A DNA stretch of 64,000 bases from Agrococcus sp. ARC_14 (GCF_022436485.1 NZ_JAKUDO010000001.1:2356001-2420000); one strand, 5' to 3'; positions 53,535 through 62,751 are shown, numbered from the stretch's first letter. Made by a program: numbers and translations. Notes: a model not told the origin generated them from the letters alone.

Positions 53535-53741
53535 GAAGGTCACTCCTCTCCTGTGCCCAGCGGGGGGCACGACAGTGCAGTCGTGCGCCAGTCGCGGCGC
53601 GGAGTGGTCATCAGTGGGGAGCGTCGAAGGCGACTTCGGCACCCTCCACCAACGACCAGCTCTGAGCGGAACGCGAATGGGGCGCACGACGGCCGCAGAC
53701 GCGGCCTCGGAAAGGCTACCAGCAGCCGCCCCGAAAACGCA

Positions 53742-53774
53742 GGAAGGCCCGCCCCCTGCAGGGGCGGGCCTTCC
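53742..53774 (-). terminator. rpsO terminator (rpsO-pnp intergenic)
   Basis: A perfect 14-bp GC-rich stem (53742-53755 with 53761-53774), 5-base loop, 18 bases after rpsO. A short U-run (antisense of the AAAA at 53735-53738) follows. The rest of the 258-base gap shows only a weak TAGCCT before pnp. Confidence 0.75.
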
Positions 53775-53792
53775 GGAACGCGTGGGAAGGCG

Positions 53793-54062
53793 TCAGCGGC
53801 GGAGGCCGACGCGCTCGATCAGCGAGCGGTAGCGCTCGATGTCGACGTCCGACAGGTAGCCGAGCAGACGGCGACGCTGACCGACGAGCAGCAGCAGACC
53901 ACGACGCGAGTGGTGGTCGTGCTTGTGCTCCTTCAGGTGCTCCGTGAGGTCCTTGATGCGACGCGACATCAGCGCGATCTGCACTTCGGGGCTCCCGGTG
54001 TCGCCCTCATGCGTGGCGTACTCCTCGATGATGGCCTTCTTGATCTCTGCGTTCAGGCTCAT
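53793..54062 (-). CDS. rpsO: 30S ribosomal protein S15
   Basis: Primary 16S-binding protein of 89 residues ([33 protein letters not shown]...). The [23 protein letters not shown] core is intact. The ATG at 54062 fits the family; the upstream extension is a shadow. A perfect palindrome lies in its leader. Confidence 0.98.
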   Translation of the reverse strand: MSLNAEIKKAIIEEYATHEGDTGSPEVQIALMSRRIKDLTEHLKEHKHDHHSRRGLLLLVGQRRRLLGYLSDVDIERYRSLIERVGLRR

Positions 54063-54096
54063 GTGTGGGGCCCCTCTCTCCTCGCAGCGCGGTGCC

Positions 54097-54111
54097 TGTG
54101 CACAGTGCACA
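54097..54111. repeat. 15-bp palindrome in the rpsO leader
   Basis: TGTGCACAGTGCACA, 7-bp arms around one central base, 35 bases upstream of rpsO. It could be an operator or an mRNA hairpin for S15 feedback; no evidence decides. Confidence 0.5.
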
Positions 54112-54206
54112 AGCGCTCTTTGTCCGCGGCCGATTCACGGCAACCGGCCAAGACTACCAGGTATCGCGGCCGCTGAGTGGCCGATCGCGAGCGATGCGGG
54201 ATGACG

Positions 54207-55454
54207 TCAGCGGCGCGGCGGCCACGCCGGATCGAGGTCGCCGAAGCGCTGCACGCGCACGCCCGCGAGGGTGGCGACGGGCGCGCCCTGCTGCATCTGC
54301 ACCGGCTGCCCGATCGCCCGCGTGGCCATGGCTCGTCGGAGGTGCATGAGCTTGGCGAGCAGGCCTGCCTCGTCGGCGACGTGGCGAGCCTTGTCGCGCC
54401 CGACGAGCGCCTGCTGCCGGTGATTGGCCAAGCGCGTGGCCGTCTGGATGTACTGCTGCATCTCTTTGCGCAGCCCCTTCGGGCGCGCCCAGTCGAGCAG
54501 CACCGCGCGGCCGTCACCGGAGGAGAGTCGCTCGACCTCCTCATGGCTGAACCATCCGGCGCGGCCGTAGTCGTGCAGCCGCACGCGCGTGATCTTGATC
54601 TCCTGCCGCAGCAGCAGCCACACGAGCCCAGCGGCGAGGATGCACAGCGGCACCTGCACCACCAGGTAGTAGACGAAGAAGCCGACCGTGCCGCCCGGCA
54701 CCCACCAGCTGGCCGAGTTCCAGAGCGCGTGCAGCAGCGCCGAGACCAGGTGGCCGACAGGGAACGCCAGCAGGATCCACCACCGGCTGCGCAGCCTGGC
54801 GGCGAAGCCGAGCGCGAGCCCGATGCCGACGGCGGTGAAGATCGCGTGCGTGAGCGGGCTCATGATGCCGCGCATGAAGAAGATGAAGGAGCCGTCGCCG
54901 TTCTCGCTGATCGACGTGCCGAAGTAGAGGATGTTCTCGGTGAAGGCGAAGCCCGCGGCCGACAGCGCCGCGAACACGATCCCGTCGACCGGGCCGTCGA
55001 AGGCCTTGCGGAAGAACAGGAACATGATGACCACCGGGATGGCCTTCCACAGCTCCTCGACGATGGGCGCCTGGATGACCGTGGCGTAGAACTCGTACTG
55101 CTCCTGCGACTGCAGGAACGGCACGATCAGCGGCTCCAGCACGTTCTCGTTCAGCCAGAGCGTGAGCAGCACCGCCGCGATGCCGCCCCACAGCGCGGCG
55201 AACCACAGCGCGATGCGCGGCTCCGGCTCCCAGCGATCGATCGCCATCACTGCCCAGACGACGAACGCGAGCGGAAACAGCGCCATGAGGCCGGAGCTGG
55301 CGACGAGGGCCGAGTCACCGATGGCGCCGTCGAGGATGTAGATGACGTAGAACGAGGCGAGCCCGAGCACGACGATGCCGATCACGCCGAGGATGAACCC
55401 GACGTTCGGGCCTCGCTTGCGGGCGAGGGGAGACAGCTGGACGGGGGCACTCAC
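54207..55454 (-). CDS. PrsW-family intramembrane metalloprotease
   Basis: A 415-residue protein with about eight membrane helices. The family motifs are Glu133-Glu134 in VEELWKA (EExxK), FAFTEN, SPLTHAIFTA and LHALWN, which should bind zinc. A cytoplasmic tail of about 130 residues follows. PrsW of Bacillus cleaves an anti-sigma factor; no sigma or anti-sigma gene is adjacent here. It starts with GTG, with TACGAT 6 bases upstream. Confidence 0.88.
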   Translation of the reverse strand: MSAPVQLSPLARKRGPNVGFILGVIGIVVLGLASFYVIYILDGAIGDSALVASSGLMALFPLAFVVWAVMAIDRWEPEPRIALWFAALWGGIAAVLLTLWLNENVLEPLIVPFLQSQEQYEFYATVIQAPIVEELWKAIPVVIMFLFFRKAFDGPVDGIVFAALSAAGFAFTENILYFGTSISENGDGSFIFFMRGIMSPLTHAIFTAVGIGLALGFAARLRSRWWILLAFPVGHLVSALLHALWNSASWWVPGGTVGFFVYYLVVQVPLCILAAGLVWLLLRQEIKITRVRLHDYGRAGWFSHEEVERLSSGDGRAVLLDWARPKGLRKEMQQYIQTATRLANHRQQALVGRDKARHVADEAGLLAKLMHLRRAMATRAIGQPVQMQQGAPVATLAGVRVQRFGDLDPAWPPRR

Positions 55455-55460
55455 CCAGGG

Positions 55461-55466
55461 ATCGTA
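55461..55466 (-). promoter_or_regulatory. -10 element of leaderless PrsW-like gene
   Basis: TACGAT, 6-base gap, GTG at 55454. Confidence 0.55.
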
Positions 55467-55520
55467 TCGAGGAGCGGCCTCCCCCGCCGCACCGCGACGC
55501 GGATCGGTGCGAGCGCTGGC

Positions 55521-57017
55521 TCAGTCCTTGTCGTCGAGGACGATCACGGGGATCGCCTGCGTCACCGGCTCCAGGCCCGACAGACGGGCGGGCTGCAGCA
55601 GCTTCTCGACCCGCTCGCGCTCCATCAGACCGCTCTCGACCACCAGATCGGCGATCGACTTGTGCCCGATCAGCGCCTCGTGCGCGAGCTTCGCCGAGTC
55701 GGCGTAGCCGAGGTAGGGCGTGAGCGCGGTGACGACGCCGACGGAGCTGCCGACCATGAGGCCGAGGCGCTCATGGTTGGCCTCGATGCCGTCGACGCAG
55801 TTCACGCGCAGCGTCAGACATGCCTGCGTCATCCAGTGCAGGCTCTGCAGGATCTGGTGGGTGATGACCGGCTCGAAGGCGTTGAGCTGCAGCTGGCCGG
55901 CCTCCGAGGCCGCGGTGACCGTGGCATCCGAGCCGATGACGGCGAACGCGACCTGGTTCACGACCTCGGGGATGACCGGGTTGACCTTGCCGGGCATGAT
56001 CGACGAGCCCGCCTGCTTCGCGGGCAGCGAGATCTCGCCGAAGCCGGCCTGCGGGCCGGAGGAGAGCAGGCGGAGGTCGTTGCAGATCTTCGAGAGCTTC
56101 ACGGCGCAGCGCTTGAGCGCGCCGGAGAGGGTCATGAACACGCCGGTGTCGCTCGTCGCCTCGATGAGGTCGCTCGCCGTGACGATGGGAAGGCCCGTGA
56201 GCTCGGCGAGGTGCCTGCTGGCGGCCTCGGCGTAGCGCGGGTCGGCGGTGATGCCGGTGCCGATCGCGGTGGCCCCGAGGTTGACCTCCGCGAGCCACTT
56301 GATGGTCTCCTCGAGCCGGTCGTAGTCCTCACGCAGCGTGACGGCGAAGCCGCGGAACTCCTGGCCGAGCGTCATCGGCACCGCGTCCTGCAGCTGCGTG
56401 CGGCCGACCTTGAGCACATCCCGGAACTCGACGCCCTTCGCGTCGAACGCATCCGTCAGCCTCGCCAGCTCGTCGAGCAGGCGGCGCAGGGTGAACGCCA
56501 TCGCGACCTTGATCGAGGTCGGGTACGTGTCGTTCGTCGACTGCGAGCGGTTGACGTCGTCGATGGGGCTGAAGTGCTCGTAGGCGCCCTTGGGGTGGCC
56601 GAGCTCGACGAGGGCCGCGTTGGCGATCACCTCGTTGGTGTTCATGTTCGTCGAGGTGCCTGCGCCGCCCTGGATGACGCCCACCTTGAACTGGTCGTGC
56701 AGCTCGCCAGCACGGATGCGGCGGCAGACGTGGTCGATGAGGTCGGCCTTGTCGGCGTCGAGCGAGCCGATCTCCTTGTTGGCGCGCGCGCACGCCTGCT
56801 TGACGACCGCGAGCGCGTTCACGAGGTCGGAGTAGACCGAGATGGAGCGGCCCGTGATGGGGAAGTTGTTGAGCGCGCGCTCGGTGTGGATGCCCCAGTA
56901 GGCCTCGGCAGGCACGGGCAGCTCACCGAGCGAGTCGCGCTCGATGCGCGTGGGGCCGGTGTAGGTGCGCTCGCCCTGCGGGGCCGGGTCGAGCTTGTAG
57001 GAGGGAACGTCGGTCAT
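55521..57017 (-). CDS. aspA: Aspartate ammonia-lyase
   Basis: Deaminates aspartate to fumarate, 498 residues. The superfamily signature is GSSIMPGKVNPVIPE, with the GGAGTSTNMNTNEVIAN and GRTQLQDAVPMTLGQEF loops and the early YWGIHTERALNNF, which favour aspartase over fumarase. GGAG precedes ATG 57017 by 6 bases. A TAGGCT at about 57091-57096 gives a possible promoter and a 5' UTR of about 70 bases. Fumarase activity cannot be excluded. Confidence 0.9.
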   Translation of the reverse strand: MTDVPSYKLDPAPQGERTYTGPTRIERDSLGELPVPAEAYWGIHTERALNNFPITGRSISVYSDLVNALAVVKQACARANKEIGSLDADKADLIDHVCRRIRAGELHDQFKVGVIQGGAGTSTNMNTNEVIANAALVELGHPKGAYEHFSPIDDVNRSQSTNDTYPTSIKVAMAFTLRRLLDELARLTDAFDAKGVEFRDVLKVGRTQLQDAVPMTLGQEFRGFAVTLREDYDRLEETIKWLAEVNLGATAIGTGITADPRYAEAASRHLAELTGLPIVTASDLIEATSDTGVFMTLSGALKRCAVKLSKICNDLRLLSSGPQAGFGEISLPAKQAGSSIMPGKVNPVIPEVVNQVAFAVIGSDATVTAASEAGQLQLNAFEPVITHQILQSLHWMTQACLTLRVNCVDGIEANHERLGLMVGSSVGVVTALTPYLGYADSAKLAHEALIGHKSIADLVVESGLMERERVEKLLQPARLSGLEPVTQAIPVIVLDDKD

Positions 57018-57108
57018 TGCTGGCTCCATTGCCTTTCGAGTGCCTTGTGGGCGTCGTGCGCTGCGTGCGGCTGGGTGGACCCGCGCCACGAGCCTAGCCA
57101 AGGGCGCA

Positions 57109-58365
57109 TCACGCCGCGCGCCGCAGCTCCTCGCCGAGCGCGGCGATGCCGAGCTCGACCTCCGCGAATGTCGTCGACAGCGGCGAGAGGCCGATGCGGA
57201 TGCCGTCGGGAGCGCGGAAGTCGCCGATCACGCCCTGCTCCCAGAGCCGCGCGTTGACGGCGGAGAACGACGGATGCGTGAGCGTCAGATGACTGCCTCG
57301 GTGCGGCCCGGCGGGAGGGCTGGCGAGCACGGCGTGCCGACCGTCGACGCGGTGCGGCAGCACGTGCTCGGCGAGCGCGGCCTCCGCGAAGTCGGTGAGC
57401 GCGACCGACTTCTCGCGCACCGCGGCGATGCCGACCTGCTCGAGCAGCTCGAGCATCGCCTCGAGGGCGACGGTCGCGAGCACGGGCGGCGTGCCGCTGA
57501 CGAAGCGGCGCAGGTCGCCCGCCGGTTCGTAGCGCGGGCCCATCGCGAAGACGTCGGCCGCGCCCATCCAGCCCTGGATGGGCTGCGCGAGCTGCCCGTG
57601 CAGCCGCTCGGCGACGTAGCCGAAGGCGGGCGAGCCGGGCCCGCCGTTCAGGTACTTGTAGGTGCACCCCACCGCCAGGTCGACGCCGCACGCGTCGAGC
57701 TGCGCGGGGATGACGCCCACCGAGTGGCACAGATCCCAGAGCGCCAGGGCGCCCACGGCGTGGGCGGTGGCGGTGATGCCTGCCATGTCGGCGACGAAGC
57801 CGGAGCGGTAGGCGACGTGGCTCAGCAGCACGAGCGCCGTGCGCTCGCTCACCGCAGCCTCCACCTGCTCGAGGGTGACGCCGCTCGCGGGGTCTGCGGC
57901 GATCCAGCGGATCTCGAGGCCGCGCTCGGCGGCGACGCCCTCGACGATGTAGCGATCGGTCGGGAAGTTGTCGTCATCGATGACGATCTCGCGCCGCGCG
58001 GGGTCCGCCGCGAGCTGCGCGTCGACGGCCGCCCGCACCAGCTTGTACAGCAGCACCGTGGTGGAGTCGCCCACGAAGGCCTGCCCCGCAGCAGCGCCCA
58101 CCAGCGCACCGATGCGATCCCCCAGCGCGTAGGGGCGACGCATCCACTGCTCGTCCCAGGCGCGGATGAGGCGCGTGCCCCAGTCGTCGGCGATGAAGCT
58201 GGCGAAGCGCTCTGGGAGCGCGGCGAGCGGGCGGCCGAGCGAGTTGCCGTCCAGGTAGGCGACGACGTCGTCGCTGCGCACGAAGGCGCTGGTGTGGGCG
58301 GCGAGCGGGTCGGCGGCGTCGAGCTCGGCGGCCAGGGCGGCGGTGCTGCGGTCGGCGGTGGTCAT
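57109..58365 (-). CDS. kynU: Kynureninase
   Basis: PLP enzyme that splits kynurenine into anthranilate and alanine, 418 residues. The PLP Lys237 is in VGCTYKYLNGGPGSP, the PLP Asp in LWDLCHSVGVIP, and YLDGNSLGRP is near 37-46. It overlaps the upstream amidohydrolase gene by 4 bases. It is the third gene of the tryptophan catabolic operon. Confidence 0.95.
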   Translation of the reverse strand: MTTADRSTAALAAELDAADPLAAHTSAFVRSDDVVAYLDGNSLGRPLAALPERFASFIADDWGTRLIRAWDEQWMRRPYALGDRIGALVGAAAGQAFVGDSTTVLLYKLVRAAVDAQLAADPARREIVIDDDNFPTDRYIVEGVAAERGLEIRWIAADPASGVTLEQVEAAVSERTALVLLSHVAYRSGFVADMAGITATAHAVGALALWDLCHSVGVIPAQLDACGVDLAVGCTYKYLNGGPGSPAFGYVAERLHGQLAQPIQGWMGAADVFAMGPRYEPAGDLRRFVSGTPPVLATVALEAMLELLEQVGIAAVREKSVALTDFAEAALAEHVLPHRVDGRHAVLASPPAGPHRGSHLTLTHPSFSAVNARLWEQGVIGDFRAPDGIRIGLSPLSTTFAEVELGIAALGEELRRAA

Positions 58366-59423
58366 GCGTCCTCCAGGTCGTACCAGCTGATCGGTCGCGG
58401 ACGAGGCCTGTGCCGCGGCGGGCCGAGCAGGCTGTCGATGAGCGATGCGTCGTCGTGCACCGCTGCCGAGCAGCTCGTGACCGTCGGCCCAGGTGGCAGC
58501 AGCCACTCGGCCAGCAGCGCGTCGACGAGCGCGCTGCCCTCGATGCCCGCCTGCCGCAGGGCGGCGAGCTCATTCGGGTCGAGGTCGAAGCTGGCGATGC
58601 CGTTGCCGAGGTCGGTGCCGTAGGCGACCGCTCCCCCGCTGGCAGCGAAGCGCGCCAGGTTGTCGGTGGCGCGCGCGAAGGCGAGCTCGTCGCCGTTGCG
58701 GGCGTGCATCGCGAGCGTCGAGATCCAGGTCTGGCTCGCGGCCGCCGCGTGGATGAGGTCGTCGCCGAGCCGCTCCGTCCAGGGCGTGTGCGCGAGCACG
58801 TCGACGCCCGCCGCGAGTGCCCGCGCCGCCTGCCCGGCGCCCTGCACGTGGGCCACGAGCGGCAGGCCCGCATCGCGCGCCCCTGCCGCGATGGCGGCGA
58901 GCAGCGCGTCGTCGGGCACCGGGCCGGCCTCTGCGTTGAGGGCGACCTTGACGACGGATGCGCCGGCGGCGGCCTGAGCGCGGATCGAGCGCGCCGCGTC
59001 GGTCGCGTCGCCGAGCTCGGCGGCAGCACCCGGCGGTGCCCAGCCGCTGCGGGCCGGATAGCCGCCGACCGCCGTGTGCAGCGGCCCGGCGACGCGCACG
59101 TCGAGCCCGCGGTGCGCGGCACGCGCCGCGTCCACGATCGCCGGCAGCGCACCCGGTGCCCAGCCGAGATCCAGCACGCGGCCGAGCGCGGTGAATGCGC
59201 CGCGCCTCGGGTCCCGACGGCCCACGTCGGTCAGCCCGAGGTGCACATGGGCGTCCGTGATGGGCGGCAGCACAGCGCCCTGGATGCGCGTGCGCACCCG
59301 CTGCGGCGTCGCGCCCTCCTGCACCAGACGCATGCCGGTCTCGCTGAGCTCGACCACCGCATCCGACACCCAGTGACCCGCGATGCGCGCCCGCTCGACG
59401 AGGGCGATGATCGGCAGGCTCAC
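58362..59423 (-). CDS. Amidohydrolase family protein, candidate N-formylkynurenine formamidase
   Basis: A 353-residue amidohydrolase-superfamily protein starting at GTG 59423 (MSLPIIALVERARI). The complete binuclear metal set is visible: His59 and His61 (TDAHVHLGL), Lys159 (VVKVAL, likely carboxylated), His192 (LVAHVQG), His212 (VLAHTPW) and Asp271 (YGTDLGNG). It overlaps kynA and kynU by 4 bases each. The pathway needs a formamidase between these two enzymes, and no KynB (cyclase-fold) or alpha/beta-hydrolase gene is present. The role as a formamidase is inferred from context only. Confidence 0.72.
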   Translation of the reverse strand: MSLPIIALVERARIAGHWVSDAVVELSETGMRLVQEGATPQRVRTRIQGAVLPPITDAHVHLGLTDVGRRDPRRGAFTALGRVLDLGWAPGALPAIVDAARAAHRGLDVRVAGPLHTAVGGYPARSGWAPPGAAAELGDATDAARSIRAQAAAGASVVKVALNAEAGPVPDDALLAAIAAGARDAGLPLVAHVQGAGQAARALAAGVDVLAHTPWTERLGDDLIHAAAASQTWISTLAMHARNGDELAFARATDNLARFAASGGAVAYGTDLGNGIASFDLDPNELAALRQAGIEGSALVDALLAEWLLPPGPTVTSCSAAVHDDASLIDSLLGPPRHRPRPRPISWYDLEDA

Positions 59424-60289
59424 TCCTTGATCCGCGTGCGCACGGCGTAGAGCTCCGGGAAGAACGTGAGCTCGAGCGCGCGCTTGAGGAAGTCGACGCC
59501 GCTCGAGCCGCCGGTGCCGTGCTTCATCCCGATCGTGCGCGTGACGGTGCGGAGGTGCCGGAAGCGCCAGAACTGGAAGTTGTCCTCGAGGTCGACCAGC
59601 TCTTCGCAGGCCTCGTAGGCACGCCAGTCCTCGCCGCCATCGGGTCGGCCGGCATCCTCGTAGATCGCCTGGAAGACGGGAACGAGCTCCTCGGTGTAGA
59701 CGTGCGCCTTCGTGACGTCGCGCTCGAGCAGCGCCCTCGGCACGGCGTGACCGCGGCGGGCGAGGTGCCGCAGGAACTCGTCGTACAGGCTGGGCCGGTG
59801 CAGCTCGGCCTCGAGCGCTGCGTGGTCTGCCGGGTTCGACTCGAAGACCTGCAGCATGCGAGCGTGCTTGTTGCCGAGCGCGAACTCGACCATGCGGTAC
59901 TGCGCGCTCTGGAACCCGGATGCGCTGGCGAGCGAGCCGCGGAACTGCGCGTACTCGGTGGGCGTGAGCGTGGCGAGCACCGACCACTGCTGCGTCAGCA
60001 CCTCCTGGATGTGCTTGACGCGCGCGATGCGCTTGAGCGCGGCGCCCAGGTCGTCGGCGGCGAGCAGCGCGCGGGCGTCGTCGAGCTCGTGGATGACGAG
60101 CTTCAGCCACAGCTCTGTCGTCTGGTGCTGGATGATGAAGAGCAGCTCGTCGTGGTGCTCGGGGCGGCTCTTGGGATGCTGCGAGTCGAGCAGCGTGTCG
60201 AGGCCCAGATAGCTGCCGTACGTCATGCGCTCGCTGAGATCGGTGACGATGGTCGACTCGATCTCGCGGGTGTTGTCCTCGACGGGCAC
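59420..60289 (-). CDS. kynA: Tryptophan 2,3-dioxygenase
   Basis: Heme enzyme that opens the indole ring to N-formylkynurenine, 289 residues from GTG 60289. Family motifs are MTYGSYLGLDTLLDSQ, the active-site His in ELLFIIQHQTTELWLKL and the C-terminal KHGTGGSSGVDFLKRAL. AAGGAG lies 5 bases before GTG. It is the first gene of kynA-amidohydrolase-kynU. Confidence 0.95.
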   Translation of the reverse strand: MPVEDNTREIESTIVTDLSERMTYGSYLGLDTLLDSQHPKSRPEHHDELLFIIQHQTTELWLKLVIHELDDARALLAADDLGAALKRIARVKHIQEVLTQQWSVLATLTPTEYAQFRGSLASASGFQSAQYRMVEFALGNKHARMLQVFESNPADHAALEAELHRPSLYDEFLRHLARRGHAVPRALLERDVTKAHVYTEELVPVFQAIYEDAGRPDGGEDWRAYEACEELVDLEDNFQFWRFRHLRTVTRTIGMKHGTGGSSGVDFLKRALELTFFPELYAVRTRIKE

Positions 60290-60342
60290 GGCGTCTCCTT
60301 GCTGCTGGGGCCTCCACGGTAACGCGCGCGGCGGGACGGGCG

Positions 60343-61293
60343 TCAGCGCATTGCGACGAGCGCGGTCGCGCCGATCTCGTCGTCGCTGCGCAGCTCGACG
60401 CTCGAGAAGCCGGAGAGCATGAGGATCTCGGTGGCTCGCTCGATCTGGTGCGGTGCGACCTCGGTGACGAGGATGCCGCCGGTGCGCAGGAGCGCTCCCA
60501 TCGAGAGCGCGTGCTCGCCCAGCGGCTCGAGCCCGTCCTCGCCGCCGTCGAGCGCGGTCAGCGGCTCCGACTCGAGCGTGCCGTGCGGCAGCAGCTGCAG
60601 CTGCGAGGTGGGCACGTAGGGCAGGTTGGCCGCGATGACGTCGAAGGGGGCGGATGCGCTGATGCGGCTCGTGGCGGTCGGCTCGGTCGCGTCGGCAGCG
60701 GCGGCTGCGCCTGCGACGCCAGTGGCCGTTGCATCGGCGGCGACCAGCGCGAGGATGCTGCTCGCTCGCACGACCCGCGCTTGGGGAAGGTTGTGCTCGG
60801 CGCACGCGACGGCGCGCCGATCGCTATCGACCGCGACCACCTCGATGCCCGGCACCCGGTGCGCCGCGAGCGCCGCGATGGCTCCCGAGCCGCAACCGAA
60901 ATCGAGCAGGCGCGGCGGTCCTTCGGTGCCGTGCGCGTCGCGCAGCGCACGCAGGTGGTCGGCGACGATCGTCGCGAGCAACACCGTGCGATTGCGCGGG
61001 ACGAACACGCCGAAGTCGACGTGCACGCTCAGCTCGGCGAACTGCGCACGCTCGACGATGTGCTCGATCCGCTCGCCGTGCACGCGCCGGTCGACCAGGA
61101 GCTCGAGGATCTCGGCCGCGTCGCCACGGAGGTCAGGGCCGACGCGCTCCGCGTGCTCATGCAGCACCGCGAGCTCCTCCTCGGCGAACACGCTGCCCGA
61201 TGCCCGCAGCTGCGCGATCAGCGCATCGTGATCGAGCTCGGGCATCGCTTCGTCTGCCGGCCCCGCCGCTGGTTCGTCGTCGCACGCACCCAT
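60343..61293 (-). CDS. PrmC/HemK-related protein-glutamine methyltransferase
   Basis: Class I SAM methyltransferase of 316 residues (300 if ATG 61245 is used). The N-terminal helical region leads to VFVPRNRTVLLA, as in PrmC relatives. Motif I is LLDFGCGSGAIAALAA, and the catalytic NPPY-type motif reads NLPYVPT. An Ala/Thr-rich insert of about 30 residues precedes it. This matches the PrmC-related paralogue group of actinobacteria rather than true PrmC, which has NPPY. The target is unknown. Confidence 0.82.
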   Translation of the reverse strand: MGACDDEPAAGPADEAMPELDHDALIAQLRASGSVFAEEELAVLHEHAERVGPDLRGDAAEILELLVDRRVHGERIEHIVERAQFAELSVHVDFGVFVPRNRTVLLATIVADHLRALRDAHGTEGPPRLLDFGCGSGAIAALAAHRVPGIEVVAVDSDRRAVACAEHNLPQARVVRASSILALVAADATATGVAGAAAAADATEPTATSRISASAPFDVIAANLPYVPTSQLQLLPHGTLESEPLTALDGGEDGLEPLGEHALSMGALLRTGGILVTEVAPHQIERATEILMLSGFSSVELRSDDEIGATALVAMR

Positions 61294-61305
61294 CGCTCGC
61301 GACGA

Positions 61306-61311
61306 TAGCCT
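61306..61311 (+). promoter_or_regulatory. -10 element of leaderless M20 peptidase gene
   Basis: TAGCCT, 6-base gap, GTG at 61318. On the other strand TATCGT (61307-61302) lies 8 bases before the PrmC-like ATG, so the divergent pair may share this spot. Confidence 0.55.
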
Positions 61312-61317
61312 GCGCGC

Positions 61318-62628
61318 GTGCAGATCGCCGATGACGCTCTCGACCACCTGATCGCGCTCGTCCGCGTGCCCACCGAGGAGCCGTCGCAGCTGCCTGCCTT
61401 CCGCGCCGCGCTGGAGGAGCGCTTCTCGCGGCTGTTCGCCGCCCTCGAGGTCGAGACGATCGGCGACACCCTGTTGGCGCGTTGGGCCGGATCGGGCCAG
61501 GGTGCGCCGGCGCTGCTGATGGCGCACCAGGATGTCGTGCCCGCCCCCGACGAACCTGACTCGGATGCCGGGTGGACGCATCCGCCCTACTCCGGTCACC
61601 GCGACGAGACGCACATCTGGGGCCGCGGCACGCTCGACGACAAGGGCTCGCTCGTGGGCATCTGCGTGGCGATCGAGGCGCTGCTCGAGTCGGGCTTCCG
61701 GCCGCAGCGGGATGTGTGGCTCGTGTTCGGGCACGACGAGGAGACGATGGGCACGGGCGCCGCGGAGGCGATCGCCGAGCTCGACCGCCGCGGCGTGCGG
61801 CCGGCGTGGGCGCTCGACGAGGGCGGCGCGATCATCGAGCCTCCGATCGCGGGCGTCACGCGCGACGTGGCCGTCGTGGGCGTCGCCGAGAAGGGCTTCG
61901 TGAACGTGCGGATGCGCGTGGCGCAGGTGGGCGGGCACGCGTCGACGCCGCCGCTGCTGCCGGCGACCTCGCGGCTGGCGCGGGCGATCCGGCGGCTCGA
62001 CTTCGCGAGGTGGCCGAGGTCGCTGCCGGAGCCCGCGCTGCGGATGCTCGAGCTGCTGGGCGCCGAGGCCTCTGGCGCGCAGGGCGCGGTGCTGCGCAAC
62101 GTGCGACGGGCGCGGCCGCTGGTGGAGCGGATCCTTGCGCGCGGCGACGAGACGCGGGCGATGCTGGCGACCACGGCGGTGGTGACGCAGCTGAGCGGGG
62201 CGGCGGCGGCGAACGCGCTGGCCGAGGAGGCGAGCGCGTTCGTGAATGCGCGCATCGCTGTGGGCTCGAGCGTCGAGGAGACCGTCGCGCACATGCGGCG
62301 CGCGATCGCCGACGATGCGGTCGAGCTCGAGGTGCTGCACGGGCACGGGCCGAGTCCCGAGAGCCCATCCGCGGGTGCGGGCTGGGACGCCATCGAGGCG
62401 GCGATCGCACGGGCGCGGCCCGATGTGCTGACGGTGCCGTACGTGGTGCTCGGCGGCACCGACGGGCGACATGCCTACCGCATCACCGACCGCGTCTACC
62501 GCTTCGCGCCGTTCGAGATGACCCGCGAGGAACGGCTCACCCTGCACGCGCGCGACGAGCGCATCCGCATCGACACCTGGCTGGCCGGGTGCCGCTGGTA
62601 TGCGGACCTGATCGAGCGCAACTGCTGA
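61318..62628 (+). CDS. M20 family metallopeptidase
   Basis: A 436-residue zinc peptidase/deacylase of the carboxypeptidase S type. Metal ligands are in MAHQDVVP, GRGTLDDKG and HDEET; the lid domain has GGHASTPP. No signal peptide is visible, so it acts in the cytoplasm, probably on small peptides or acyl-amino acids. Confidence 0.9.
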   Translation: MQIADDALDHLIALVRVPTEEPSQLPAFRAALEERFSRLFAALEVETIGDTLLARWAGSGQGAPALLMAHQDVVPAPDEPDSDAGWTHPPYSGHRDETHIWGRGTLDDKGSLVGICVAIEALLESGFRPQRDVWLVFGHDEETMGTGAAEAIAELDRRGVRPAWALDEGGAIIEPPIAGVTRDVAVVGVAEKGFVNVRMRVAQVGGHASTPPLLPATSRLARAIRRLDFARWPRSLPEPALRMLELLGAEASGAQGAVLRNVRRARPLVERILARGDETRAMLATTAVVTQLSGAAAANALAEEASAFVNARIAVGSSVEETVAHMRRAIADDAVELEVLHGHGPSPESPSAGAGWDAIEAAIARARPDVLTVPYVVLGGTDGRHAYRITDRVYRFAPFEMTREERLTLHARDERIRIDTWLAGCRWYADLIERNC

Positions 62629-62686
62629 GCCTCGAACCGGCCTGCTGACCCGCGCGTCACCGCAAGATCTCGGATGCTGGGAGCCT

Positions 62687-62707
62687 CCGGTTGGATAATC
62701 CAGCCGG
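62687..62707. repeat. Hairpin after the M20 gene
   Basis: A 9-bp stem (62687-62695 with 62699-62707, one G-T pair) and a 3-base loop in the convergent gap. It may terminate the M20 transcript. Confidence 0.4.
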
Positions 62708-62751
62708 CAGTGCTGAGAAGCTGAAATCCTCCGGGCGCTTCGGCAGTTGTA

